From Muriicola sp. Z0-33 (GTDB lineage Bacteria > Bacteroidota > Bacteroidia > Flavobacteriales > Flavobacteriaceae): DNA of 64,000 bases. Both the position numbers and the translations under genes were made by a program. Of the stretch, positions 43,138 to 51,550 are shown in pieces (position 1 is the stretch's first letter; each line of letters starts with the position of its first letter). Location: NCBI RefSeq assembly GCF_026126425.1, contig NZ_JAFMPW010000014.1, positions 1-64,000 of the forward strand, given 5' to 3'. The notes below the pieces were generated by a model. It saw only the letters and a list, made by a program, of their open reading frames with translations, searched no databases and was not told the origin of the DNA.

Positions 43138-43204
43138 TTATTTTTTTGTTTTCTTAGCCATTGTTTTTAACATAACATTGTACTAGAAAAACAAAGATCT
43201 ATAG

Positions 43205-43936
43205 ATGCGTATAATCAAACTTGATGCCACCGACTCCACTAACGCATATCTTAAGAACGCTATGCAAACAGAAGTATTGGATGATTTCACTGTTGTTATT
43301 GCTAAAAACCAATTCCAGGGGAAGGGTCAGCTTGGTGCTGAATGGAGTTCTGAACCAGGTAAGAACCTTACAATCAGTGTTTTAAAAAAAATCAATACCT
43401 TAATTGCGAGCAAGCAGTTTCTTTTAAATATGGTGGTCTCCATAGCCGTATATGAGACCTTAAAAGGGCTTCAAATTCCTAATATTGCTATTAAGTGGCC
43501 CAACGACATTCTGTCAGGTAATGAGAAGATTTGCGGAATACTCATTGAAAATGTCATACGGGCGCAGTATATATCATCATCAATTATTGGAATTGGGCTA
43601 AATGTAAACCAAAAAGAATTCCCCGGATTAGAGCGGGTAACCTCAATGGCATTGCAAACACCTAAAAAATATGTCATTGAAGAAGTTTTAATGCTGCTTT
43701 TGACGAATTTGAAAAGAGGCTTAGAGGGGGTAGAGCTTAATAATTTTGGCAAATTCAAGGCGGCCTATGAAGGATTATTATTCAAGAAAGACCAGGCTGC
43801 CGAATTCAGTGATATGTCAGACCATAGTTTTAAGGGTTATATCCGCGGAGTTTCCGATGAGGGAAAGTTAACAATTGAAGATGAGGATCATTCAATACGG
43901 GAATATGACCTGAAAGAACTAAGAATGCTGTATTGA
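43205..43936 (+). CDS. birA: Biotin-[acetyl-CoA-carboxylase] ligase
   Basis: BirA-type ligase attaches biotin to the carboxyl carrier protein of acetyl-CoA carboxylase. The 243-residue protein starts MRIIKLDATDSTNAYLKNAM, where the T-D-S-T-N stretch precedes the biotin-binding loop. The ATP/biotin region reads KNQFQGKGQLGAEWSSEPGKNLTIS, equivalent to the GRGRRGR loop in E. coli BirA but divergent, with Gln and Leu replacing Arg. The central domain has IKWPNDILSGNEKICGILIEN, typical of all ligases. There is no N-terminal DNA-binding helix-turn-helix, so it is not the bifunctional repressor type. It is divergent from rsfS. Confidence 0.93.
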   Translation: MRIIKLDATDSTNAYLKNAMQTEVLDDFTVVIAKNQFQGKGQLGAEWSSEPGKNLTISVLKKINTLIASKQFLLNMVVSIAVYETLKGLQIPNIAIKWPNDILSGNEKICGILIENVIRAQYISSSIIGIGLNVNQKEFPGLERVTSMALQTPKKYVIEEVLMLLLTNLKRGLEGVELNNFGKFKAAYEGLLFKKDQAAEFSDMSDHSFKGYIRGVSDEGKLTIEDEDHSIREYDLKELRMLY

Positions 43937-43975
43937 AACTGTAACTAACTCAGAATTAGTAGAAATACCTCTGAT

Positions 43976-44368
43976 TTATATTTTCTTTAAATTTTCTGAC
44001 AGGGTAGTCACAAAATTGGTAATAGGTATTTTTATCATCATCTCCATCATAGGATTGAAATCGCCCTGGAAACTTAAAACCACTTCGCTTTTTTCCTCTG
44101 ACGCTGCTTTTATATCCGCTTTTAATGTGAAGGGAAGTTTATCACTGGCTGCCCCAAGTATAATGAGGCTGTTGGGGTTTTGCTCTTTTCTTTTAAGGAT
44201 AATTTCGGGCATCCCTTTAAGAGCGAAAATAAAAGTATCCTCATCCAGAATCTCAAACTTGTCTCTGCTATCGGGCATAAGCTGTTCAAAATTCTTTAAA
44301 TCAGACAAAAATTCAAAGACTACCTTATCACTTTTATCAATAATACGGGGCTGGGTTTCTATATGCAT
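43976..44368 (-). CDS. SRPBCC/START-like domain protein
   Basis: This 130-residue cytosolic protein has the helix-grip SRPBCC fold, which encloses a hydrophobic ligand cavity. The pattern is SDKVVFEFLSDLKNFEQLMP at the start, then a series of strands (FIFALKGMPEIILKRK, LPFTLKADIKAAS, EVVLSFQGDFNPMMEMMIK) and a long C-terminal helix (ITNFVTTLSENLKK). A role or ligand cannot be assigned. Its start lies 4 nt after the pyrE stop, and the position beside pyrE is common in flavobacteria. The arrangement suggests co-transcription with pyrE but not a shared function. Confidence 0.85.
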   Translation of the reverse strand: MHIETQPRIIDKSDKVVFEFLSDLKNFEQLMPDSRDKFEILDEDTFIFALKGMPEIILKRKEQNPNSLIILGAASDKLPFTLKADIKAASEEKSEVVLSFQGDFNPMMEMMIKIPITNFVTTLSENLKKI

Positions 44369-44372
44369 ATTA

Positions 44373-45014
44373 TCAGGGTTGCCATGTTGACGGGCTTGCT
44401 CTCCAGGCCAACAAAGTTTTTAATTGCTCTTTTTTGATGTAATTAGTTTCGGATGCCTGCTGTATTAAATGTTCATAATCACTTAAAGTATGTAGTGCAA
44501 TATTTTTTTTCTCGAAATTTTGGTCGGCCACCTCAAATCCGTACGTAAAAACTGCCAGCATGCCTTTTACCTTAGCCCCGGCCTCCAGGAGGGCATCAAC
44601 TGCATTGAGACTACTTTTGCCTGTACTGATTAAATCTTCGATCACTACCACGCTCTGCCCACTTTCTAATTGCCCCTCTATCTTATTTTGCCTCCCATGC
44701 GATTTGGCCTCGGGCCTGACATAGATAAATGGTAAGCCCAGATATTCCGCAACGAGGATGCCAATTCCTATAGCGCCTGTAGCAACACCGGCAATTACAT
44801 CTGGCCTGCCATATAGTGTTTCTAGCTGCTTTGCCAATTCTTCTCTAACAAAATTTCGAATTATAGGATATGATAGTATAATGCGGTTGTCACAGTAGAT
44901 TGGTGAATTCCAACCAGAGGCCCAGGTAAACGGATTTTCTGGTTTCAACTTTATTGCATTAATTTGCAGTAGCAATTCTGCTGTTTTTGAGGCGGTGTCC
45001 TTGTCTAAAATCAT
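44373..45014 (-). CDS. pyrE: Orotate phosphoribosyltransferase
   Basis: PyrE converts orotate and PRPP to orotidine-5'-phosphate, step five of pyrimidine synthesis. The 213-residue protein has FTWASGWNSPIYCDNRII near the start, the flexible-loop residues RPEAKSHGRQNKIEGQLESG, and the PRPP-binding motif VVVIEDLISTGKSSLNAVDAL (about residues 116-136). A -7 box TACATTTG on the minus strand (45020-45027) ends 5 nt ahead of the ATG, so the mRNA may be leaderless. The divergent NUDIX gene begins 8 nt away (45022). The SRPBCC gene follows immediately downstream. Confidence 0.96.
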   Translation of the reverse strand: MILDKDTASKTAELLLQINAIKLKPENPFTWASGWNSPIYCDNRIILSYPIIRNFVREELAKQLETLYGRPDVIAGVATGAIGIGILVAEYLGLPFIYVRPEAKSHGRQNKIEGQLESGQSVVVIEDLISTGKSSLNAVDALLEAGAKVKGMLAVFTYGFEVADQNFEKKNIALHTLSDYEHLIQQASETNYIKKEQLKTLLAWRASPSTWQP

Positions 45015-45019
45015 TGCGC

Positions 45020-45027
45020 AAATGTAT
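45020..45027 (-). promoter_or_regulatory. -7 promoter box (TACATTTG) for pyrE, overlapping the NUDIX start codon
   Basis: CAAATGTA on the plus strand reads TACATTTG on the minus strand. It ends 5 nt ahead of the pyrE ATG. The NUDIX start codon (45022-45024) lies inside the same eight bases. A TTG about 16 nt upstream on the minus strand is a possible -33 element. Confidence 0.55.
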
Positions 45028-45612
45028 AAAGTTTTTGTGAATCAATCTCCACTCATTTTAACAGATAAGGTAACCGAGACTGAGGGGAGTGAGTATTTTT
45101 TACTTAACAGCAAAGCTATAGGCAGTGCAATAGATGTACTTTCTAAGAAAAAGCAAAAGTCTGCGTATATCTATCATCCCAATCTGGAAGAGATTCTGAA
45201 GAAGTTTACCAAGGAGGTTCCGCTGGTGGTAGCAGCCGGAGGAGTAGTTACTAATCCTAAAGGGAAAGTTTTATTCATTTATCGAAATAAGCGTTGGGAT
45301 TTACCCAAGGGAAGATTGGATAAGGGGGAGACTATAGAGCAGTGTGCACTACGCGAGGTTGAAGAAGAAACTGGAGTAAAAGGATTACTTATCGAAAATT
45401 TTCTGATGACCACCTATCATATATTTAAACTAAAGGGCGAATACAGATTAAAGGAAGTACACTGGTTTGCAATGACTACAGATTATGACGGCGAGTTGAA
45501 GGGCGAGAAAAAGGAAGGGATTCAAAAGGTGAGATGGAAAGGGCCAAAGAAAATTCAAAAAGCACTGAAACAGTCTTATGCCAATATCAAAATCTTATTT
45601 GAAGGCCAATAA
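45022..45612 (+). CDS. NUDIX hydrolase
   Basis: This 196-residue protein has the NUDIX box G-R-L-D-K-G-E-T-I-E-Q-C-A-L-R-E-V-E-E-E at about residues 98-117, the Mg-dependent pyrophosphohydrolase motif (Gx5Ex7REUXEExGU). Upstream of the NUDIX fold is an 80-residue N-terminal extension (MYKVFVNQSPLILTDKVT), so only the C-terminal half is the catalytic domain. Substrate may be a nucleoside diphosphate derivative. ATG 45022 is divergent from pyrE with 7 nt between the start codons. A longer frame from 44995 would begin inside pyrE and is rejected. Confidence 0.88.
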   Translation: MYKVFVNQSPLILTDKVTETEGSEYFLLNSKAIGSAIDVLSKKKQKSAYIYHPNLEEILKKFTKEVPLVVAAGGVVTNPKGKVLFIYRNKRWDLPKGRLDKGETIEQCALREVEEETGVKGLLIENFLMTTYHIFKLKGEYRLKEVHWFAMTTDYDGELKGEKKEGIQKVRWKGPKKIQKALKQSYANIKILFEGQ

Positions 45613-45675
45613 TTACTACAACTATACTATAGGTTCTTAATCCTAACGAATTCGTAAGGACAATAGTACGCAAGT

Positions 45676-46080
45676 TTATGCCGCCTTGGTTATGGCCGCT
45701 ATTTCTGATTTACGCAGCGGTTTATTCTTAAAATCTATGAGGTGATGGGTTTTTTGTCTGAAGTATTCCCATTGTTTTTTATCATAAAGATCTATAGAGG
45801 AGGTAACAATATTAATGCGAATTTTCTCTTCCAGGGGCAAGTTGATGAATTCCTCAAGAAATTGCCATCCGTCCATAATGGGCATATTGATATCCAGAAA
45901 TATGACTTCTGGCACGGGTTGGTTTTGAGTAATTAATTCTTTTATGTGGTCTATAGCTTCTTTCCCGTTCGCAAAGGCCCTAATATCATCGCATACATTA
46001 ATTGAATTTAGCATTTTCTTGATTCCAAAGACCGTAATAGGGTCGTCATCAATTATACTAATAGCCCTAATTTGTTTCAT
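45676..46080 (-). CDS. Single-domain response regulator
   Basis: This 134-residue receiver domain has no output domain. It starts at ATG 46080 (MKQIRAISIIDDDPITVFGIKKML), and the acidic pocket is IIDDDP. The phosphoacceptor is D at about residue 55 in VIFLDINMPIMDGWQFLEEF, and the lysine in HLIDFKNKPLRKSEI is the conserved K. Members of this Rcp1-like group carry an insertion (ELITQNQPVPE) in the middle. It overlaps the PAS histidine kinase gene by 14 bp, so the two form a cognate pair. The target may be another kinase or a partner protein. Confidence 0.93.
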   Translation of the reverse strand: MKQIRAISIIDDDPITVFGIKKMLNSINVCDDIRAFANGKEAIDHIKELITQNQPVPEVIFLDINMPIMDGWQFLEEFINLPLEEKIRINIVTSSIDLYDKKQWEYFRQKTHHLIDFKNKPLRKSEIAAITKAA

Positions 46081-47959
46081 CAAAATATATTTTAAAAGTG
46101 GTGCCTTCACCTACTTCACTACAAGCAATTACTCTACCATTCATTGCTTCAATTTGGTTTTTGGTTATATAAAGGCCTATGCCTCTAGCATCCTGATTGT
46201 TATGAAATGTCTTATACATGCCAAATAGCTTGTCTCCGTACTTGTTCAGATCTATCCCCATTCCATTGTCTTCTATCGAAAGAATAGTATCCTTATCATT
46301 TTTAGTTAAGGATAATCTGATTATAGGCTCCCTGTCCGGGTGCTTGTATTTTACTGCGTTGGTGATAAAATTCATCAGAATACTTTCCATATAGGCCGGA
46401 ACAACATTCAAAGATGTATTCTTTGGAATTTCATTAATTATATCGGCCTTATTGGTCTGAAGGAAACCAGTTAAATTTTGTTCCACTTTGGTAATTAGCC
46501 TGCCCAGGTCAACCGGTTTTTTCTCAATGTTGGTATTGGTGCTGATGGCCACAACTTCATTGAGGTTTTCAAGTGTTTCCAGTAAACCGTCCGAGGCTTC
46601 AGTCAACATTCTGATAATGTTCTCCCTTTCATCTTCATCTACCTCCTTGACAAGGAAATCTAATAACATTGAAAAATTGGCGGAGTGAGACCTCAGGTTA
46701 TGTGAAACTATATGAGCAAAATTGATGAGTTTTTTATTTTGAAGGGAGGTCACATTGATTAAATCTCTTAATTCATGTTCCTTTTGTTTTAAGTCGGAAA
46801 TGTCCAGGCTTATCCCAAGTAAACCGTAAGGTTTATCATCATCATCATTTAAAGGTATCTTGGAGGTGAGGAAGGTGGTTGACGTACCATCTTTTTTAAC
46901 ACTGGTGGTTTCTCTTCCCAGAATAGGTCTTTGAAATTCCATCACTTCCAAATCTTCATCCCTGGATATTTGTGCCATATCCTTGTCGTATAAATCAAAA
47001 TCGCTCTTTCCAAGTAATTCTTTTGGGTCATCCACTCCCAAATAATCGCATTCAGATTTATTTACCAGCACTTTTTTCGAATCCAGGTCCTTTATATACA
47101 CATTAAGAGGAAGGCTATCTATAACGGTTCTTAAGAGGTGTTCACTTTCCTTTGTTTTGGTCTCTGACATTACGTAGTCTGTGATGTCCTGAAATGTCCC
47201 TATAAGACCTTTATATATCCCATTCTGAAATAATGGCTTCCCCGCTGCGTTCACCCATATTTCTTTTCCGGAAGCCGTAATCAATTGTAATTTTTCATTC
47301 CAGGCTTGCTTGTTCTCCAGGGCTTTAAACAGTGCCAGGGATATGGTATTTCTACTATAGCCTTCTTTATAGAAAAGTATGGCCTTATCAATGTTCGGCT
47401 GGTAATCATCCGCAACTTCATGAATCTTTTTAGTGGTATTGCACCAGGATAATTTTTGTGTTTCATGATCGTACTCCCAACTGCCGATATTTGCTATTTC
47501 GGACTTCTCCCTCAAGTGCATTTTTAGTTTGTCCTGTTCCAATTCGCGAAGTATACGATTAGAAACATCTTCTAATTGCAATATTATTCCAATTACATTT
47601 TCGCTTTGGTCATACCACGGAATCATGATATATTCTACCCAAATAGTGCAATTGGTACAATCTGTAATCTGTTGAATTTCCTTTTCTTGATTTAAACCTT
47701 CTAAACAGGCCTTCATAGAAGCAGACCACTCTAAATCAGAGGTATCAAAAAGTTCTGAAATCGGCAATCCGAGGATGGTACTTTTGGGGAGATTGAATTC
47801 CTGGACAAGACTATCCGATGCGTAAACCACATTGAGTTTTGTGTCGAGAAAGACAGTGGACTTTGGCAACTGCTTAATCAAGTAGTTATTTATATTAGTT
47901 TGGGACCCTTGCAACACTACGTCGTATTTTCCTACTAAAGTAAACGGATTATTCAACAT
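46067..47959 (-). CDS. Cytosolic multi-PAS sensor histidine kinase
   Basis: This 630-residue soluble kinase has no membrane helix. There are three PAS domains: about residues 20-135 (LPKSTVFLDTKLNVVYAS), 150-265 (IGSWEYDHETQKLSWCNTT) and 270-390 (LPLNVYIKDLDSKKVLVNKS). The dimerisation/phosphoacceptor helix has HIVSHNLRSHSANF, a variant H-box lacking the usual E and P (SHELRTP in the other kinase here). The ATPase has NFITNAVKYKHPDREP and DNGMGIDLNKYGDKLFGMYK. The first PAS contains a TDCTNCTIW stretch with two cysteines that may bind something. A cognate receiver gene overlaps its 3' end. Confidence 0.92.
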   Translation of the reverse strand: MLNNPFTLVGKYDVVLQGSQTNINNYLIKQLPKSTVFLDTKLNVVYASDSLVQEFNLPKSTILGLPISELFDTSDLEWSASMKACLEGLNQEKEIQQITDCTNCTIWVEYIMIPWYDQSENVIGIILQLEDVSNRILRELEQDKLKMHLREKSEIANIGSWEYDHETQKLSWCNTTKKIHEVADDYQPNIDKAILFYKEGYSRNTISLALFKALENKQAWNEKLQLITASGKEIWVNAAGKPLFQNGIYKGLIGTFQDITDYVMSETKTKESEHLLRTVIDSLPLNVYIKDLDSKKVLVNKSECDYLGVDDPKELLGKSDFDLYDKDMAQISRDEDLEVMEFQRPILGRETTSVKKDGTSTTFLTSKIPLNDDDDKPYGLLGISLDISDLKQKEHELRDLINVTSLQNKKLINFAHIVSHNLRSHSANFSMLLDFLVKEVDEDERENIIRMLTEASDGLLETLENLNEVVAISTNTNIEKKPVDLGRLITKVEQNLTGFLQTNKADIINEIPKNTSLNVVPAYMESILMNFITNAVKYKHPDREPIIRLSLTKNDKDTILSIEDNGMGIDLNKYGDKLFGMYKTFHNNQDARGIGLYITKNQIEAMNGRVIACSEVGEGTTFKIYFDETN

Positions 47960-48149
47960 AACTCAATGATTGTTGTGAATACGGCTAAACTAGTTGTGAG
48001 ACTTACATTTTATGGATGTAATGATATAAATAACTATTTGAAAGTAATTTCCTACGAAAAATATATAATTTCTATTAAAAAGAAAAATTTTTGTTAAACA
48101 AACTGGACTTTACAGCTTAAAAAAAGAGTTTTTGGATGTAGAATTACTA

Positions 48150-48605
48150 TTATTTGGCCACAACAGTATCTGGAACCAGCACAGAGTAGTCGCCCCCATT
48201 TCTTATGACATCTCTGACTATGGATGAACTTATAAACGATTTCCCGGAAGAGGTCAATAAAAATACGGTTTCAATCTCGGAAAGTTTTCTGTTTGTATGC
48301 GCAATTGCTTTTTCAAATTCAAAATCTGCCGGATTTCTAAGTCCCCTGAGAATATAGCCAGCTTCCATTTTTTTACAGAAATCTATGGTGAGCCCTTCGT
48401 AGGTGAGTACTTTAATTTTTGGTTCGTCCTTAAATGCTTGCTGAATAAACTTCTGACGTTCTTCCAGGGAGAACATATATTTTTTATCCGCATTAATTCC
48501 AATAGCGATAATGAGCTCATCGAATAGAGAAATTCCCCTTTTTATAATATCGTAATGTCCTAAAGTAATCGGGTCAAAGGAGCCTGGAAAGATGGCGCGT
48601 CGCAT
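48150..48605 (-). CDS. coaD: Pantetheine-phosphate adenylyltransferase
   Basis: CoaD attaches AMP to 4'-phosphopantetheine to form dephospho-CoA, the penultimate step of coenzyme A synthesis. The 151-residue protein has the nucleotidyltransferase motif FPGSFDPITLGHYDII at residues about 5-20 (the HxGH variant T-x-G-H) and the C-terminal signature SGKSFISSSIVRDVIRNGGD (about 117-136). The active-site segment YTYEGLTIDFCKKMEAGYILRGLRN follows, with Arg in RGLR contacting phosphopantetheine. The start lies 26 nt after the stop codon of ddl, so the two may be co-transcribed. Confidence 0.96.
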   Translation of the reverse strand: MRRAIFPGSFDPITLGHYDIIKRGISLFDELIIAIGINADKKYMFSLEERQKFIQQAFKDEPKIKVLTYEGLTIDFCKKMEAGYILRGLRNPADFEFEKAIAHTNRKLSEIETVFLLTSSGKSFISSSIVRDVIRNGGDYSVLVPDTVVAK

Positions 48606-48631
48606 AGCCTAGGGATTTTGTTAGTTTAAAG

Positions 48632-49615
48632 TTACTTATTTTCATTCAAAGCCCCTGAGATTGCACTTTCGAAAAGTTCTGACAGAGAAATTCCGGCTGC
48701 TCTGGCTTGCTCAGGTAAAATACTTTCCTCTGTTAACCCCGGTGTGGTGTTCATTTCGAGCATATAAGGGGTGTTTCCTTTAAAAATAAACTCACTTCTT
48801 GAATACCCTTTCATTTTAAGAATGTCATAAGCCTGCCGGGCAACTTTGCTCACATTCTCCTCCTGAGTTTTTGAAATACGAGCCGGTGTAATTTCTTTTG
48901 ACTTGCCCTCGTATTTTGCCTCATAATCAAAGAAATCATTTTCCGTGACTATTTCAGTAATAGGCAAAACTTTTGTTTTCCCCTTATATTTTATTACCCC
49001 TACAGAGACCTCCGTGCCATCTAAAAATGACTCAATCAGGATTTCATTGTCTTCCTTATATGCTTTGTTAATTGCAGCTTTCAGTTCCGATTTCTCATAG
49101 ACCTTCGAGATGCCAAAACTACTGCCAGCCCTATTGGCTTTTACAAAACATGGCAATCCTACTTTCGAAACTATTTCTTCCTCATTTATCGGATCTCCCA
49201 AATTGAGATAATAGGAAGCGGCGCTCAATATGCCATATGGTTTTAAAACACTTAGCAGATCTCGTTTGTTAAATGTCAAAGCTGCCTGATAATAGCCACA
49301 AGAAGTCTGTGGAATTTCCAAAAGTTCAAAGTAAGCCTGCATATAGCCGTCTTCCCCCGGAGAACCATGGATTGCGTTAAAAACACAATCGAACGTTAAT
49401 TTCTTATCAGCAAGCTGAACTGTAAAATCGTGTCTGTTCACGGCATATTCCTTATCACTATCATCTACATATACCCATTTCTCTTTTAAAATATGAATGC
49501 GATATCCATTAAACTTGTCTTTATTCAGGTAGTGATAAACAACATTTCCACTTTTTAACGAGATTTTATATTCGCTGGAATAACCACCCATTATTATGGC
49601 AATATTTTTTTTCAT
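48632..49615 (-). CDS. ddl: D-alanine--D-alanine ligase
   Basis: Ddl joins two D-alanines to make the dipeptide for peptidoglycan precursors. The 327-residue ATP-grasp protein has IAIIMGGYSSEYKISLKSGN at the start, the substrate loop with FNAIHGSPGEDGYMQAYFEL, the ATP region LPCFVKANRAGSSFGISKVY, and the Mg ligands in IFKGNTPYMLEMNTTPGLTEESILPEQ. The YSRSEFIF stretch is the omega-loop region. Residue Tyr or Phe controlling D-lactate preference cannot be judged reliably here. It is the first gene of a likely ddl-coaD unit, divergent from the PASTA protein gene. Confidence 0.96.
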   Translation of the reverse strand: MKKNIAIIMGGYSSEYKISLKSGNVVYHYLNKDKFNGYRIHILKEKWVYVDDSDKEYAVNRHDFTVQLADKKLTFDCVFNAIHGSPGEDGYMQAYFELLEIPQTSCGYYQAALTFNKRDLLSVLKPYGILSAASYYLNLGDPINEEEIVSKVGLPCFVKANRAGSSFGISKVYEKSELKAAINKAYKEDNEILIESFLDGTEVSVGVIKYKGKTKVLPITEIVTENDFFDYEAKYEGKSKEITPARISKTQEENVSKVARQAYDILKMKGYSRSEFIFKGNTPYMLEMNTTPGLTEESILPEQARAAGISLSELFESAISGALNENK

Positions 49616-49785
49616 TTATTCGTTAACTTCTAGAAGCCTCGACTTCGTATGTCATTTGTTCCAAGCCCTCAAAGTAAAGAAAAAAGCAGTGGGTTTTAAA
49701 TCTTAGAGTTGGTTTTTTTGATATAAGCCATTTAGCCTAACGGTTAGCATTCTAATTTGCCTGAATATCTGACTTGCTAAAAAGA

Positions 49786-49819
49786 TTTGAGAAGTATTTT
49801 ATTTCATTACTTATATTTG
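49786..49819 (+). promoter_or_regulatory. Promoter (TTTG-N22-TATATTTG) for the PASTA gene
   Basis: TTTG at 49786-49789 and the perfect box TATATTTG at 49812-49819 are separated by 22 nt. The chosen ATG at 49840 lies 20 nt downstream; an in-frame start at 49774 would precede the promoter. Confidence 0.7.
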
Positions 49820-49839
49820 TCCGGTTAATAATATTACCC

Positions 49840-50427
49840 ATGAAGCATTTTTTCAATTTCCTTAAAAGCAGAGCATTCTTAATTAACCTGGGTTTGGCCT
49901 TATTGGCAGTGGTGATATTGACCTTTGGGGCTTTGCAATGGTTAAAGAGCAGTACAAATCATGGTGAGTTTGTTGAGGTGCCAGATCTCTCCAAAATGTC
50001 TGTTATGGATATGAGGAAGATTATTGAAGAAGCTGATCTTCGCTATGAAGTTGTAGATTCTGCAAATTTCAATCCGGAATATCCCAGATTTTCAATAATT
50101 GAACAGAATCCGCCTGCGGGTAATAAAGTAAAACAGAACCGGAAAATATATGTAACAGTAAATCCTTCAGGATACAAAAAAGTTACTGTTCCTAACATAA
50201 TACAGGTAACCCAACGGAATGCCACCTCTATGCTGAGAGCTGTCGGATTAGATGTCCAAAGGGTGACATATATAGACCAGTTGGGGAAAGATATGGTGTA
50301 CTATGTTAAGTTCAAAGGGAAGCGCATCAATGAGGGCGACAAGCTTCCCAAGACTTCAAAAGTAGAATTGGTTTGTGGTAATGGTAGCATTCCAGACAGG
50401 GCCAGAGTACAGGCAGATTCTCAATAG
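49840..50427 (+). CDS. PASTA domain membrane protein
   Basis: This 195-residue protein has one N-terminal membrane helix (LINLGLALLAVVILTFGALQW) and a periplasmic tail with about two to three PASTA modules: VEVPDLSKMSVMDMRKIIEE, SIIEQNPPAGNKVKQNRKIY and VTVPNIIQVTQRNATSMLRAV. PASTA domains bind peptidoglycan stem peptides or muropeptides. The start at 49840 lies 20 nt downstream of a perfect promoter box; the extended frame from 49774 is rejected. No kinase domain is attached. It lies between ddl and rluD, a position conserved in flavobacteria, which suggests a cell-wall role. Confidence 0.92.
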   Translation: MKHFFNFLKSRAFLINLGLALLAVVILTFGALQWLKSSTNHGEFVEVPDLSKMSVMDMRKIIEEADLRYEVVDSANFNPEYPRFSIIEQNPPAGNKVKQNRKIYVTVNPSGYKKVTVPNIIQVTQRNATSMLRAVGLDVQRVTYIDQLGKDMVYYVKFKGKRINEGDKLPKTSKVELVCGNGSIPDRARVQADSQ

Positions 50428-50430
50428 GCT

Positions 50431-51456
50431 ATGGATGCCGAAACTACTTCCGAATCTAACAATGATGAACTTTTTGAGCATCATAAATTCCTGGCTTCTG
50501 CAGGACAGGAACCATTAAGGGTTGATAAATTTCTCATGAATTTTATTGAGAATGCTACGCGCAATAAGATTCAGCAAGCCGCCAAAGCCGGTAATATTTG
50601 GGTAAATGATAAGATAGTAAAGCAGAACTACAAAGTGAAAGCCGGCGATGAAGTCCGAGTACTTTTTGAGCATCCGCCATACGAGTTTCTGCTAAGCCCC
50701 GAAAATATTCCCCTGGATATTGTGTACGAAGATGAGGTGCTCCTTGTGGTAAATAAACCTGCAGGAATGGTCGTACATCCGGGGCATGGGAATTATTCAG
50801 GGACCCTGATCAATGCCTTGTTGTACCATATAGAACACCTGCCAGTAAATAGTAACCAGCGTCCTGGTCTTGTGCATAGAATAGACAAAGATACATCCGG
50901 ATTGCTTGTAGTAGCAAAGACCGAGGATGCAATGGCACATTTGGCCAAGCAGTTTTTTGATAAGACCAGTGAAAGAGAATATATTGCCTTGGTATGGGGA
51001 AATATAGAGGAAGATAGCGGAACTGTTGAAGGGCATATTGCCCGTCATCCAAAGAACAGGCTCCAGATGACCGTATATCCCGAAGGGGACCAGGGGAAAG
51101 AAGCTGTAACGCACTTTGAAGTGTTGGAACGTCTGGGCTATGTAACCCTTATCCGCTGTAAACTAGAGACCGGCCGAACCCATCAAATAAGAGTGCATAT
51201 GAAGCATATTGGTCATACCTTATTTAATGATGAACGCTACGGGGGAAACAAAATACTAAAAGGGACTACTTTCAGTAAATACAAGCAATTTGTTGAAAAT
51301 GCATTTAAAATTTTACCCAGGCAGGCCCTGCATGCCAAGACACTGGGGTTTATTCATCCCCTCACCAAAAAGCATATGCAGTTTAATTCTGAACTTCCCG
51401 AAGATCTTGCCAACTGTATTGACAAATGGAGGCATTATTCCAAACACAATCGATAA
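50431..51456 (+). CDS. rluD: RluD-type ribosomal RNA pseudouridine synthase
   Basis: This 341-residue enzyme converts uridines in 23S rRNA to pseudouridine. Residues about 28-90 are an S4 RNA-binding domain (RVDKFLMNFIENATRNKIQQA, VRVLFEHPP). The catalytic domain has the Asp-bearing motif RPGLVHRIDKDTSGLLVVAK (about residues 146-165, D in RIDKDTSG), then ALVWGNIEEDSG and RTHQIRVHMKHIGH. The RluA-family fold is complete. E. coli RluD modifies helix 69 positions 1911, 1915 and 1917, and RluC and RluA modify other sites, so the exact target is assumed. It begins 3 nt after the PASTA gene. Confidence 0.92.
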   Translation: MDAETTSESNNDELFEHHKFLASAGQEPLRVDKFLMNFIENATRNKIQQAAKAGNIWVNDKIVKQNYKVKAGDEVRVLFEHPPYEFLLSPENIPLDIVYEDEVLLVVNKPAGMVVHPGHGNYSGTLINALLYHIEHLPVNSNQRPGLVHRIDKDTSGLLVVAKTEDAMAHLAKQFFDKTSEREYIALVWGNIEEDSGTVEGHIARHPKNRLQMTVYPEGDQGKEAVTHFEVLERLGYVTLIRCKLETGRTHQIRVHMKHIGHTLFNDERYGGNKILKGTTFSKYKQFVENAFKILPRQALHAKTLGFIHPLTKKHMQFNSELPEDLANCIDKWRHYSKHNR

Positions 51457-51550
51457 CTATAAGTTTGCTCGATTACACTATTGAAAACTCTTTGTTTATA
51501 CACTGAGGTTTTCACAAAAATCCTTACTATTTTTAAGCAAAATTTTGAAA

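Noticed and set aside
49735-49750. Palindrome CCTAACGGTTAGC upstream of the PASTA gene
   Set aside because: Short and near-perfect, but upstream of the mapped-looking promoter with no known regulator; possibly chance.
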